30,868 bases of DNA from SZUA-186 sp039714155. Lineage in GTDB: Bacteria; Pseudomonadota; Gammaproteobacteria; UBA9214. The translations under genes and the position numbers were made by a program. The notes below the pieces were generated by a model. The model did not search any database, was not told the origin of the DNA, and saw nothing but the letters and a program-made list of their open reading frames with translations. This document shows, piece by piece, positions 17,314 through 24,907 of the stretch; the first letter of the stretch is position 1, and each line of letters starts with the position of its first letter. The stretch covers positions 1 through 30,868 of the forward strand of contig JBDLJX010000027.1 of the NCBI GenBank assembly GCA_039714155.1, in the 5' to 3' direction.

Positions 17314-17502
17314 TCACCGCAAGGACGCAAGGACGCAAGGAAAAACAATAATTAGCCACGGAATCCACGGAAGAACACGGAAAAAAATTATTTTTAAGGC
17401 AGTTATTTTTTCGTGTTCTTCCGTGGATTCCGTGGCAATAAAGTTTTTTCTTTTATTGGCTTTTCCCTGTTTTCCTGGCGTTCTTTGCGGCTTGGCGGTG
17501 GA
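17314..17502. repeat. nested repeat: CCACGGAA palindrome inside CGCAAGG-type arms
   Basis: The outer left arm (17314-17345) contains CACCGCAAGGACGCAAGG repeated in tandem. The outer right arm (17469-17502) is its imperfect reverse complement (TTTGCGGCTTGGCGGTG). Inside, 17353-17436 is a CCACGGAA palindrome nearly identical to 5829-5909, including the AT-rich spacer TTATTTTTAAGGCAG. The block separates the convergent msbA and ilvE genes and could terminate both. Confidence 0.85.
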
Positions 17503-17513
17503 CCGGTTTTTCC

Positions 17514-18434
17514 CTAAACAACTGTCAACCAGTCCGCATAACCCTCCAGCCGGCCATGCACCAGATCGAAGTACAATGACTGCAGTTGCCCGGTTATCGG
17601 GCCACGACCACCGTCGCCAATCGTACGGTTATCCACTTCGCGAATCGGGATTACCTCGGCCGCCGTGCCGGTAAAAAAGGCCTCGTCAGCAAGATAGACT
17701 TCATCACGCGTGATGCGTTTCTCGCGCACGCGATAACCTTCCTTCTCGGCCAGCTGGATGATGGCGTCGCGGGTAATACCTTCCAGCGCAGAGGTCAGGT
17801 CAGGTGTGTAGAGCACACCGTTGCGAACAATAAAGATATTCTCGCCACTGCCTTCGGCAACATAACCGTCGACATCCAGCAACATGGCCTCGTCATAACC
17901 ATTGGTCAGCGCTTCGTTCAGCGCCAGCATGGAATTAATGTAATTGCCATTCGCCTTGGCCTTGCACATGGTGATATTGACGTGGTGGCGGGTGAACGAG
18001 GATGTCTTGATGCGGATACCACGCTCCATATTCTCTGCACCGAGGTAGGTACCCCACTCCCACGCCGCAACAACGGCATGTACCTTGAGGTTGTCGGCGC
18101 GCAGCCCCATGCCCTCGGCGCCATAGAAGCACATGGGGCGGATATAGGCCGTTTCCAGGCCATTCTCGCGCACCACCGTCTGCTGCGCCTCATTCAGGGT
18201 GTCGCGGTCCCAGGGCATCGGCATGTTCATGATGTGAGCGGAACCGAACAACCGGCGAGTGTGATCGGCAAGCCGGAAAATGGCCGCACCCTTGCCGGTC
18301 TTGTAGGCCCGCACGCCTTCAAACACACCCATGCCATAATGCAGTGTGTGTGTCAGCACATGGGTCTGTGCCTCGCGCCAGGGCACCAGTTCGCCATCCA
18401 TCCAGATGACGCCATCACGGTCAGCCATTGACAT
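17514..18434 (-). CDS. ilvE: branched-chain-amino-acid aminotransferase
   Basis: IlvE is a PLP enzyme that transfers amino groups between glutamate and the 2-oxo acids of valine, leucine and isoleucine. The 306 residues match class IV aminotransferases. The N-terminus VIWMDGELVPWREAQTHVL and the block HYGMGVFEGVRAYKT are typical. Lys160 in CKAKANGNYINSM is the PLP-binding lysine. EGSGENIFIVRNG and GITRDAIIQLA follow as expected. The ATG at 18434 is supported by GGAG eight bases upstream; an internal ATG lies two codons later. The gene sits downstream of glnE on the same strand and next to LPS genes, as in Pseudomonas. Confidence 0.97.
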   Translation of the reverse strand: MSMADRDGVIWMDGELVPWREAQTHVLTHTLHYGMGVFEGVRAYKTGKGAAIFRLADHTRRLFGSAHIMNMPMPWDRDTLNEAQQTVVRENGLETAYIRPMCFYGAEGMGLRADNLKVHAVVAAWEWGTYLGAENMERGIRIKTSSFTRHHVNITMCKAKANGNYINSMLALNEALTNGYDEAMLLDVDGYVAEGSGENIFIVRNGVLYTPDLTSALEGITRDAIIQLAEKEGYRVREKRITRDEVYLADEAFFTGTAAEVIPIREVDNRTIGDGGRGPITGQLQSLYFDLVHGRLEGYADWLTVV

Positions 18435-18467
18435 ACTTCAGTCTCCAGAAATTATCTCAATACAAGG

Positions 18468-18533
18468 GTAGGAGCGGCTTCAGCCGCGATTATTGTGTAT
18501 ACCTGCTCTGATCGCGGCTGAAGCCGCTCCTAC
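18468..18533. repeat. REP-like inverted pair overlapping the glnE stop
   Basis: Two GC-rich units face each other: 18468-18489 (core GGAGCGGCTTCAGCCGC) and 18512-18533 (its reverse complement). The CTAC at 18530-18533 is the GTAG head of the second unit read on the minus strand, and it supplies the TAG stop of glnE. The pair lies in the glnE-ilvE gap and could form a strong mRNA hairpin. Confidence 0.9.
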
Positions 18534-21442
18534 GCGATTGTTGTCGCCTTCCCTGCCGCCATCAACACATCCCAGATTGCGATGACGGATTTACGCGCTG
18601 CGGCCAGTTCGTCCAACCCGACCCTGGCCGATTCCTCCTGCAGGGCAAGGTGGTTAATCCGCTGCCGCAGACTGCAATAGGCGGCCCGCAAGGCCTCGGC
18701 ATCATCGACGGACAGCAGGCCCACCTCGGCAAACACGCCCAGCAAATGCAGGGTATCCGTGTCCCGCAGCAGGTCCGTATGTTCATTGGACCAGAGCAGG
18801 ACGCCAAATTGAACCATAAATTCAATGTCAACGATACCGCCACGACCGTGCTTGAGGTCGACCTGTTTGGCATCGGAGCTATCAAGCTCATCCCGCATGC
18901 GCTCACGCATCTCGACCACCTCATGGCACAGCTTGCCGACATCCCGCGGCCGCGCCAGCACACCGGAGCGGATGCGTTCAAACTGGCGTTCAAGATCCAT
19001 GTCACCGGCAACGACCCGCGCCCGGACCAGCGCCTGGCTTTCCCAGGTCCAGGCACTGCGGCGCTGATAATCCGCAAATGCTTCCAGACTGCTGACCAGC
19101 AGTCCGGATGAGCCGTTCGGACGCAGGCGGGTATCCACCTCGTAAAGAATACCGGCCGCGGTAAAGGTATTCAGCAGGTGGATAATACGCTGGCCAAGCC
19201 GGGTAAAGAATTCAGTGTTGTCGATCACCTGCGGACCGGTCGTCTGCTGCTGGTCACCCTGGCTGTCATGCAGGAACACCAGGTCGAGATCGGAACTGTA
19301 GCCCAGTTCCCTGCCACCGAGCTTGCCGTAGGCGACAATGGCGAACTGTGCCTCGCGCTGTCCCCCCTTGACTTCATAGGCCGGCCGGCCATGTCGCCCG
19401 GCCAGGTGGTTCCACGCCTGCTGCAGCACATGCTCCAGCACCACCTCGGCAATCATGGTCAGGTGCTTTCCCACCTCTGTCACTGGCAGTTCCGAAACAA
19501 TATCGGTTGCTGCAACGTGCAGCACGGCCGCATGACGGAACTGCCGTAACCGGTCCATGCATTGTTCCAGATCATCCGGCGGTATACCGGCCAGACGCAC
19601 TTCCATAACAGCTTGCAGGCCGGCCTTGTCGAGCGGTGCATACAGGGCCCGCGGGTCCAGCAGTTCATCCAGCAGGATCGGGTATTGCGCCAGTTCGGCG
19701 GCAACCCAGGTACTGGCCGAGCACAGTTGTACCAGCTGTGACAGCGCCATGGGATTCTCGACCAGCAAGCTCAGGTAGGCGGTACGCCCGGCAATGGCCT
19801 CCAGTACTGTACCGACCCGCTTCAGGGTCTCTGTCGGCCATGCGCCGGTCGCGGCACTGGCAAGTAGCATCGGCATCAACCGGTCGAGTTGTTGACTGCC
19901 ACGCTCGCCCAGAAAACGGCTGACCGGACCCTTGCGGAAACCGTCAAGCCAGGCAAGCAAGTCATCGGCATCGGGGTAACCGGCACGGGACAGCTCATCG
20001 GCCGCCTCGTCGGGCTCGAGCCGTTCGAACCAGACGGCCTCGAAATCGGCCGTCACATCGCTGCGTTTCGACGACTCTTCTGACTGTGGCGCCGCAAACA
20101 CCTGCTCGAAGTGTTCCTGTACCAGCCGCCGATGTTCCGCCAGCGCCCTGGCAAACGCCTCCCAGTCCGGGTAGCCCATGGCAAAGGCCAGCCGCACCCG
20201 GCCAACCTCATCGTCAGGCAGTTCATGCACCTGCTGATCGGCATAGGCCTGCAGACGATTCTCGACCCGGCGCAGGAAGGTGTACGCCTCGGTCAGCTGC
20301 AGTGTCACGTGAGCTGGCAGGTAACCCAGCACGGCAAGTGACTCGAGTACGGTCAGGACATTGCGCTCCTGCAACTGCGGCTGCCGGCCGCCGCGCACCA
20401 GCTGGAAGGCCTGGGCAATAAACTCGATTTCACGAATGCCGCCCGGACCCAGCTTGATATTGTCCTGCATGCCCTTGCGTTCGACCTCGCGGGCAATCTG
20501 TTCCTTGAGGTTGCGCAATGACTCGAAGGCGCCGAAATCGAGATAGCGACGATAGACAAACGGCTGCAACAGTTTCATCAACTGTTTGGCGGCACGTTTC
20601 GGACCGGCTACCGGACGCGCCTTGATCATGGCATAGCGTTCCCACTCGCGCCCCTGCAGCTGGTAGTACTCGGCCATGGCATCGAAGCTGGCAACCAGCG
20701 GACCGCTATCACCGTAGGGTCGCAGGCGCATGTCAACGCGATACACGAAACCGCGGTCCGTGACACTGTCCAGTGCATTGATCAACTGCTGGCCGATCTG
20801 CAAATAGAATTCTTCTGCACTGATCTGCTTCGCCGGCCAGTCCTTGCCGACATCGGGATAGGCGAAGATCAGGTCAATATCGGATGAGAAGTTCAGCTCA
20901 TGCGCACCGAGCTTGCCCATGCCCAGCACCACCATTGAGGATTCCGGCTGTTTTTTGCGTGTGCCATACTGTGCGGATGTCCATTTGTTGAGGTGCTGCA
21001 GGGCACCGCCGATGCAGGCCTCGGCAAGTCCGGACAGATCACCGAGCACATCATCGAGACAGGCCCAGCCGGCCAGGTCGCGCCAGGCAATCCGCAGCAT
21101 CTCGCGCTGGCGAAAATCCCGCAGGCGGTCACCCAGCTCCACTGCATCACTGCTGCCCTTCAGGACTGTTGCAAGCTTGCGCTGGTATTCACAACTGGAG
21201 TAATCCGCCAGCAGGTCACCGCCGGCAAGCAGGTCGTTCAGCACGGCGGGTGAGTGAATGCAGGTCTCGGTGACGAACTCACTGCACGCCCAGACGCGCA
21301 GCAGGCTGGCGGCAAAATCAGGATCGCGGGGTAACGGCAGTTGTGCTTCTGTGGCGGCCTGCGCAAAGGCCTCCCAGGCCTGGCCCAACGGCTCTCTCAG
21401 CACCGCCGGCAGCTCGGTGATTTGCTGCCGATTGATTGCCAT
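18530..21442 (-). CDS. glnE: bifunctional glutamine synthetase adenylyltransferase/deadenylase
   Basis: GlnE adds AMP to glutamine synthetase, or removes it, in response to PII and glutamine. The product is 970 residues from the ATG at 21442 (MAINRQQITEL). An in-frame TTG at 21469 would give 979 residues. Two nucleotidyltransferase domains are visible: the N-terminal one with LGMGKLGAHELNFSSDIDL and the C-terminal one with YGKLGGRELGYSSDLDLVF. Each carries the metal-binding DxD pair (DID, DLD). Each is followed by an RLRP block (VDMRLRPYGDSG, VDTRLRPNGSSG) and a helical bundle. The last codons read T-I-A-stop, and the stop TAG belongs to a REP-like element, so the C-terminus may have been reset by that insertion. 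Confidence 0.97.
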   Translation of the reverse strand: MAINRQQITELPAVLREPLGQAWEAFAQAATEAQLPLPRDPDFAASLLRVWACSEFVTETCIHSPAVLNDLLAGGDLLADYSSCEYQRKLATVLKGSSDAVELGDRLRDFRQREMLRIAWRDLAGWACLDDVLGDLSGLAEACIGGALQHLNKWTSAQYGTRKKQPESSMVVLGMGKLGAHELNFSSDIDLIFAYPDVGKDWPAKQISAEEFYLQIGQQLINALDSVTDRGFVYRVDMRLRPYGDSGPLVASFDAMAEYYQLQGREWERYAMIKARPVAGPKRAAKQLMKLLQPFVYRRYLDFGAFESLRNLKEQIAREVERKGMQDNIKLGPGGIREIEFIAQAFQLVRGGRQPQLQERNVLTVLESLAVLGYLPAHVTLQLTEAYTFLRRVENRLQAYADQQVHELPDDEVGRVRLAFAMGYPDWEAFARALAEHRRLVQEHFEQVFAAPQSEESSKRSDVTADFEAVWFERLEPDEAADELSRAGYPDADDLLAWLDGFRKGPVSRFLGERGSQQLDRLMPMLLASAATGAWPTETLKRVGTVLEAIAGRTAYLSLLVENPMALSQLVQLCSASTWVAAELAQYPILLDELLDPRALYAPLDKAGLQAVMEVRLAGIPPDDLEQCMDRLRQFRHAAVLHVAATDIVSELPVTEVGKHLTMIAEVVLEHVLQQAWNHLAGRHGRPAYEVKGGQREAQFAIVAYGKLGGRELGYSSDLDLVFLHDSQGDQQQTTGPQVIDNTEFFTRLGQRIIHLLNTFTAAGILYEVDTRLRPNGSSGLLVSSLEAFADYQRRSAWTWESQALVRARVVAGDMDLERQFERIRSGVLARPRDVGKLCHEVVEMRERMRDELDSSDAKQVDLKHGRGGIVDIEFMVQFGVLLWSNEHTDLLRDTDTLHLLGVFAEVGLLSVDDAEALRAAYCSLRQRINHLALQEESARVGLDELAAARKSVIAIWDVLMAAGKATTIA

Positions 21443-21585
21443 CGGCGTGTGCGCATTATTACTAGCCAAAACCCTGACAGACTCCTGTTCAAGTTTGCTG
21501 GATCGCCTGCCAACAATACTGCCTCAATTGGGATTATATACAAGGTGGGGAGGAAAAATGGATTTAGGGCATATCTCAAAAACAA

Positions 21586-21616
21586 AAGGCCCCGCCGTTG
21601 CCGGCAGGGCCTTTTT
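21586..21616 (-). terminator. groEL terminator
   Basis: On the minus strand a GC-rich stem (AAGGCCCTGCCGG, short loop, CGGCGGGGCCTT) is followed by TTGTTTTTG. It starts 25 bases after the groEL stop. A T-rich run on the other side makes it potentially bidirectional. The remaining gap up to glnE (about 21617-21640 and 21470-21585) shows no other feature. Confidence 0.85.
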
Positions 21617-21640
21617 CGGTTCCGAAGCAATCGGACAGCT

Positions 21641-23287
21641 TTACATCATGCCGCCCATACCACCCATGCCACCCATGCCACCCATATCAGGCGCAGCCGA
21701 AGCCTCATCCTTCGGCTTATCGGCCACCATGGCCTCGGTGGTAATGATCAGACCGGCAACTGATGCCGCATTCTGCAGGGCAAAACGCGTCACCTTGGTC
21801 GGATCAAGAATACCCATCTCGATCATGTCGCCGTATTCACCGGTAGCGGCATTGTAGCCGTAGTTGCCCGTGTTACTGGCAACGGCATTCAGGATCACCG
21901 AGGACTCTTCACCGGCGTTCTCGCAGATCTGGCGCAGCGGGTCCTCCATGGCGCGCATGGCGATCTTGATACCCATGGTCTGGTCGTCATTGGCGCCAGT
22001 GAGTTCGCTGATCTGTGACTTGGCGCGAATCAGCGCAACACCGCCACCCGGCACGACACCCTCTTCCACGGCCGCACGGGTTGAGTGCAGGGCATCCTCG
22101 ACACGCGCCTTCTTCTCTTTCATCTCGACCTCGGTCGCCGCACCAACCTTGATGACGGCCACACCGCCGGCCAGCTTGGCCATGCGTTCCTGCAGCTTCT
22201 CCTTGTCATAATCGGAGCTGGATTCCTCGATCTGCGCACGAATCTGCTGGACACGTGCCTCGATGTCTTCCTTGCGGCCGGCACCGTCGATGATCGTGGT
22301 GTTTTCCTTGGTAATAACGATACGCTTGGCCGTACCGAGGTCATCCAGGCTGGCCTTCTCGAGCGACAGGCCGACTTCCTCGGAAATTACCTGGCCACCG
22401 GTCAGCATGGCAATATCCTGCAGCATGGCCTTGCGACGATCACCGAAGCCCGGCGCCTTGACGGCGCAGACCTTGACGATGCCACGAATGCTGTTCACCA
22501 CCAGGGTGGCCAGCGCCTCGCCTTCAACGTCCTCGGTGACAAGCAGCAACGGCTTGCCGGCCTTGGCAACGGTTTCGAGCACCGGCAGCAGGTCACGGAT
22601 GTTGGAAATCTTCTTGTCGTGGATCAGGATGTAGGGATCCTCGAGTTCGGCCGACATGTTGTCCTGGTTGTTGATGAAGTACGGCGACAGGTAGCCGCGG
22701 TCAAACTGCATGCCTTCAACAACATCCAGTTCGTTGTCGAGGGAAGTGCCCTCTTCGACGGTGATAACGCCTTCCTTGCCGACCTTGTCCATGGCATCGG
22801 CAATGATGGCGCCGATGGTCTCATCGGAGTTGGCGGAAATGGTACCGACCTGGGCAACGGCCTTGTTATCGGTGCAGGGTTCAGACAGGTCCTCCAGTTT
22901 CTTGACAACAGCGACAACCGCCTTGTCGATACCGCGCTTCAGGTCCATCGGGTTCATACCGGCGGCAACGGACTTCATGCCCTCGCGTACCATGGCCTGG
23001 GCCAGAACGGTGGCCGTCGTGGTGCCGTCACCGGCCACGTCGGAGGTCTGGGAGGCAACTTCCTTGAGCATCTGTGCACCCATGTTCTCGAACTTGTCTT
23101 CCAGTTCGATCTCCTTGGCGACGGAGACGCCGTCCTTGGTCACGGTCGGGGCGCCAAAGGCCTTGTCGAGGACCACGTTGCGGCCCTTCGGGCCGAGAGT
23201 AATCTTTACGGCATCGGACAACACATTGACACCGGCCACCATGCGATGGCGTGCATCATCACTGAACTTCACTTCTTTTGCTGTCAT
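21641..23287 (-). CDS. groEL: chaperonin GroEL
   Basis: This is the 60-kDa subunit of the tetradecameric chaperonin that folds proteins with ATP. The 548 residues start MTAKEVKFSDDARHRMVAGV. The ATP-binding block ITLGPKGRNVVLDKAFGAPT and the motif GDGTTTATVLAQ are intact. The C-terminus is the usual flexible Gly-Gly-Met tail. A ribosome site (GAGG, ten bases upstream of the ATG) is present. It is 61 bp downstream of groES in one operon. Confidence 0.99.
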   Translation of the reverse strand: MTAKEVKFSDDARHRMVAGVNVLSDAVKITLGPKGRNVVLDKAFGAPTVTKDGVSVAKEIELEDKFENMGAQMLKEVASQTSDVAGDGTTTATVLAQAMVREGMKSVAAGMNPMDLKRGIDKAVVAVVKKLEDLSEPCTDNKAVAQVGTISANSDETIGAIIADAMDKVGKEGVITVEEGTSLDNELDVVEGMQFDRGYLSPYFINNQDNMSAELEDPYILIHDKKISNIRDLLPVLETVAKAGKPLLLVTEDVEGEALATLVVNSIRGIVKVCAVKAPGFGDRRKAMLQDIAMLTGGQVISEEVGLSLEKASLDDLGTAKRIVITKENTTIIDGAGRKEDIEARVQQIRAQIEESSSDYDKEKLQERMAKLAGGVAVIKVGAATEVEMKEKKARVEDALHSTRAAVEEGVVPGGGVALIRAKSQISELTGANDDQTMGIKIAMRAMEDPLRQICENAGEESSVILNAVASNTGNYGYNAATGEYGDMIEMGILDPTKVTRFALQNAASVAGLIITTEAMVADKPKDEASAAPDMGGMGGMGGMGGMM

Positions 23288-23348
23288 GAGAATCTTCCTC
23301 TTGAATTCTGTATTACTGGTAGGTGCTAAGGGGTCAATGTCAGCCGAA

Positions 23349-23639
23349 TCAGGCCTCGATCACACCCATGATGTCCTCTTCACGCATTACGAGCAGGTCA
23401 TCACCATTGACCTTGACCTCGGTGCCGGAGTACTTGCCGAACAGCACGGTATCGCCAATCTTGACGTCCAGCGGGATAACTTCACCACTATCCAGCCGTT
23501 TTCCGGTTCCAGTAGCAATGATTTCACCACGAATCGGCTTCTCAGCGGCCGAATCAGGGATAACAATTCCACCTGGGGAGGTAGTCTCTTCTTCCATACG
23601 TTTCAGAATTACACGATCGTGTAATGGACGAATATTCAT
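23349..23639 (-). CDS. groES: co-chaperonin GroES
   Basis: The 96-residue lid protein of the GroEL chaperonin begins MNIRPLHDRVILKRMEEE. The mobile loop region around residues 17-34 reads EETTSPGGIVIPDSAAEKP, with the hydrophobic IVI that docks on GroEL. The conserved VKIGDTVLFGKYSGTEV follows. The ribosome site AAGGAG lies about ten bases before the ATG. It is the first gene of the groESL operon, behind a CIRCE operator. Confidence 0.99.
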   Translation of the reverse strand: MNIRPLHDRVILKRMEEETTSPGGIVIPDSAAEKPIRGEIIATGTGKRLDSGEVIPLDVKIGDTVLFGKYSGTEVKVNGDDLLVMREEDIMGVIEA

Positions 23640-23704
23640 CTTGGGGTCTCTCCTTCAGAAAATACTAATTGTATCAATCTACTATGACTTGGCTCGCATA
23701 CTTA

Positions 23705-23731
23705 TTAGCACTCGCCTCTAGTGAGTGCTAA
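23705..23731. promoter_or_regulatory. CIRCE operator (HrcA binding site)
   Basis: The sequence is TTAGCACTC, nine bases, then GAGTGCTAA, a perfect match to the CIRCE consensus. It lies 66 bases upstream of groES and overlaps the end of the -10 box, so HrcA should block transcription until heat stress. The hrcA gene is not in this window. Confidence 0.97.
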
Positions 23732-23758
23732 TAATAGCGTCGAATCTGGAAGTGTCAA
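23731..23758 (-). promoter_or_regulatory. groESL housekeeping promoter
   Basis: On the minus strand, -35 TTGACA (23753-23758) and -10 TATTAT (23731-23736) are separated by 16 bp. The -10 overlaps the CIRCE operator, which explains repression by HrcA. It resembles a sigma-70 promoter rather than a sigma-32 one. Confidence 0.8.
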
Positions 23759-23796
23759 GGTATAAGGCGTAATGATGGCAATGGTGCAGGAGCGGC

Positions 23797-23866
23797 GTAG
23801 GAGCAGCTTTAGCCGCGATAATTATTGGAAAATACTGGGTCGAATCGCGAATAAATTCGCTCCTAC
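23797..23866. repeat. REP-like inverted pair
   Basis: Unit 23797-23818 is forward with core GGAGCAGCTTTAGCCGC, which has a stem mismatch. Unit 23845-23866 is reversed with the AT-rich core GCGAATAAATTCGC. A partial head (GCAGGAGCGGC) directly precedes the first unit. The pair sits between the groES promoter and fxsA. Confidence 0.85.
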
Positions 23867-23880
23867 GCCCAATCCAGGAC

Positions 23881-24342
23881 TCAGTTATCATCATCATGCC
23901 GCTGATACTCCCCTTCAATGGTACGGGTCTCATCGCCACCCGGCGGCGAGCCGGGGCGCCCCGGCCGTGGCGGCACAATCACGTGCTGCAGCCCCCACAG
24001 GGCCAGTGCACGCCGCAGTGGCGGCACCAGACAGGCAAAGCCGAGCGCATCGGTGAAAAACCCGGGCGTCAGCAGCAGGATGGCGCCGATAAACAGAATG
24101 ACGCCCTCGAGCATCTCCATCGCCGGCGCCTCGCCCCGGGCCAGGTTGGCCTGTACGCGTTGCAGGGTCACCAGCCCCTGGTAACGGGCCAGTGAGGCGC
24201 CGATCACCGCGGTCAGCACCACCAGTGCCACCGTCGGCAACGCACCGATCCAGCCGCCGACCTTGATGAGGAAATAAATCTCGATCAGCGGGACGGCCAG
24301 AAACAGCAGCAGTATCGGGAAAGGCGCCATGTGCCGCAACAT
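23881..24342 (-). CDS. fxsA: FxsA family membrane protein
   Basis: The protein has about 153 residues from the ATG at 24342. In-frame starts at 24372 and 24330 are also possible and none has a clear ribosome site. The FxsA core has hydrophobic segments: PILLLFLAVPLIEIYFLI, LPTVALVVLTAVIGASLA, and then VILFIGAILLLTPGFFTDAL. The motif LLLTPGFFTDALG is the most conserved part of the family. In E. coli, FxsA (formerly YjeG) relieves F exclusion of phage T7 when overproduced; its normal role in the inner membrane is not known. The C-terminal tail is rich in Arg, Pro and Asp and is probably cytoplasmic. The gene lies next to groES, as it often does in gammaproteobacteria. Confidence 0.92.
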   Translation of the reverse strand: MLRHMAPFPILLLFLAVPLIEIYFLIKVGGWIGALPTVALVVLTAVIGASLARYQGLVTLQRVQANLARGEAPAMEMLEGVILFIGAILLLTPGFFTDALGFACLVPPLRRALALWGLQHVIVPPRPGRPGSPPGGDETRTIEGEYQRHDDDN

Positions 24343-24357
24343 AACCGAATCACATTT

Positions 24358-24546
24358 AAATGGCCACAGCACCCACGGAAACAGACGGAATGAATATCAT
24401 TATATTAGCTGCATGAGTTAATAGATTCCCGCCTTCGCGGTAATGACGGCTTGTTTATTTGTTTTATTTTTCCGTGTTCTTCCGTGGATTCCATGGCTAT
24501 ATATGTGTTTTTCTTTCCGTTTAGTTCCGTAGATTCCGTAGCTATT
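24358..24546. repeat. nested repeat: CCCGCCTTCGCGG palindrome inside CCACGGAA-type arms
   Basis: A left half-arm (24358-24393) reads GGCCACAGCACCCACGGAAAC. A degenerate palindrome, GATTCCCGCCTTCGCGGTAA, lies at 24424-24447. Right arms at 24468-24546 contain TTCCGTGTTCTTCCGTGG and two TTCCGTAG-type copies. The block fills the divergent gap between fxsA and cutA. The arms are less regular here than at the other loci. Confidence 0.65.
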
Positions 24547-24580
24547 CTTCTGCGCTCCCGGAATAAGGTATAGTCGTTTG

Positions 24581-24907
24581 ATGCAAGGCAGCCCGCAGAT
24601 CGTCCTCTGTACCGTCCCCGACCGGGACACGGCTGAAATGATTGCCGGAACGCTGGTAAGCGACAGACAGGCCGCCTGCGTTAATATCATTGCGGGCCTG
24701 ACGTCGGTATATCGTTGGCAGAATAAAACAGAGCAGAGCGATGAATTGCTGCTGATCATAAAAACCACTGAAAATGCCTATGAATCAGCCCAGGCAACCA
24801 TATCCCGCCTGCATCCCTACGAACTTCCCGAGATCATCGCAGTCACAATTCAAAATGGCCTGCCGGAATATCTCGACTGGCTGACAACTTCTCTCGAGAC
24901 ACCTTGA
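24581..24907 (+). CDS. cutA: divalent-cation tolerance protein CutA
   Basis: CutA is a small trimeric, ferredoxin-like protein linked to copper tolerance in E. coli; its biochemical role is unsettled. The 108 residues (from the ATG at 24581) show the family blocks IVLCTVPDRDTAEMIA, AACVNIIAGLTSVYRWQ and, most diagnostic, LHPYELPEIIAV. The stop TGA overlaps the dsbD start ATG by one base (TGATG). The cutA-dsbD and fxsA-groES neighbourhood is common in gammaproteobacteria. Confidence 0.97.
   Translation: MQGSPQIVLCTVPDRDTAEMIAGTLVSDRQAACVNIIAGLTSVYRWQNKTEQSDELLLIIKTTENAYESAQATISRLHPYELPEIIAVTIQNGLPEYLDWLTTSLETP

Noticed and set aside
22085..23329. 414-codon open frame on the plus strand opposite groEL
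   Set aside because: It is the antisense shadow of groEL; the translation shows no family motif and groEL is unmistakable.
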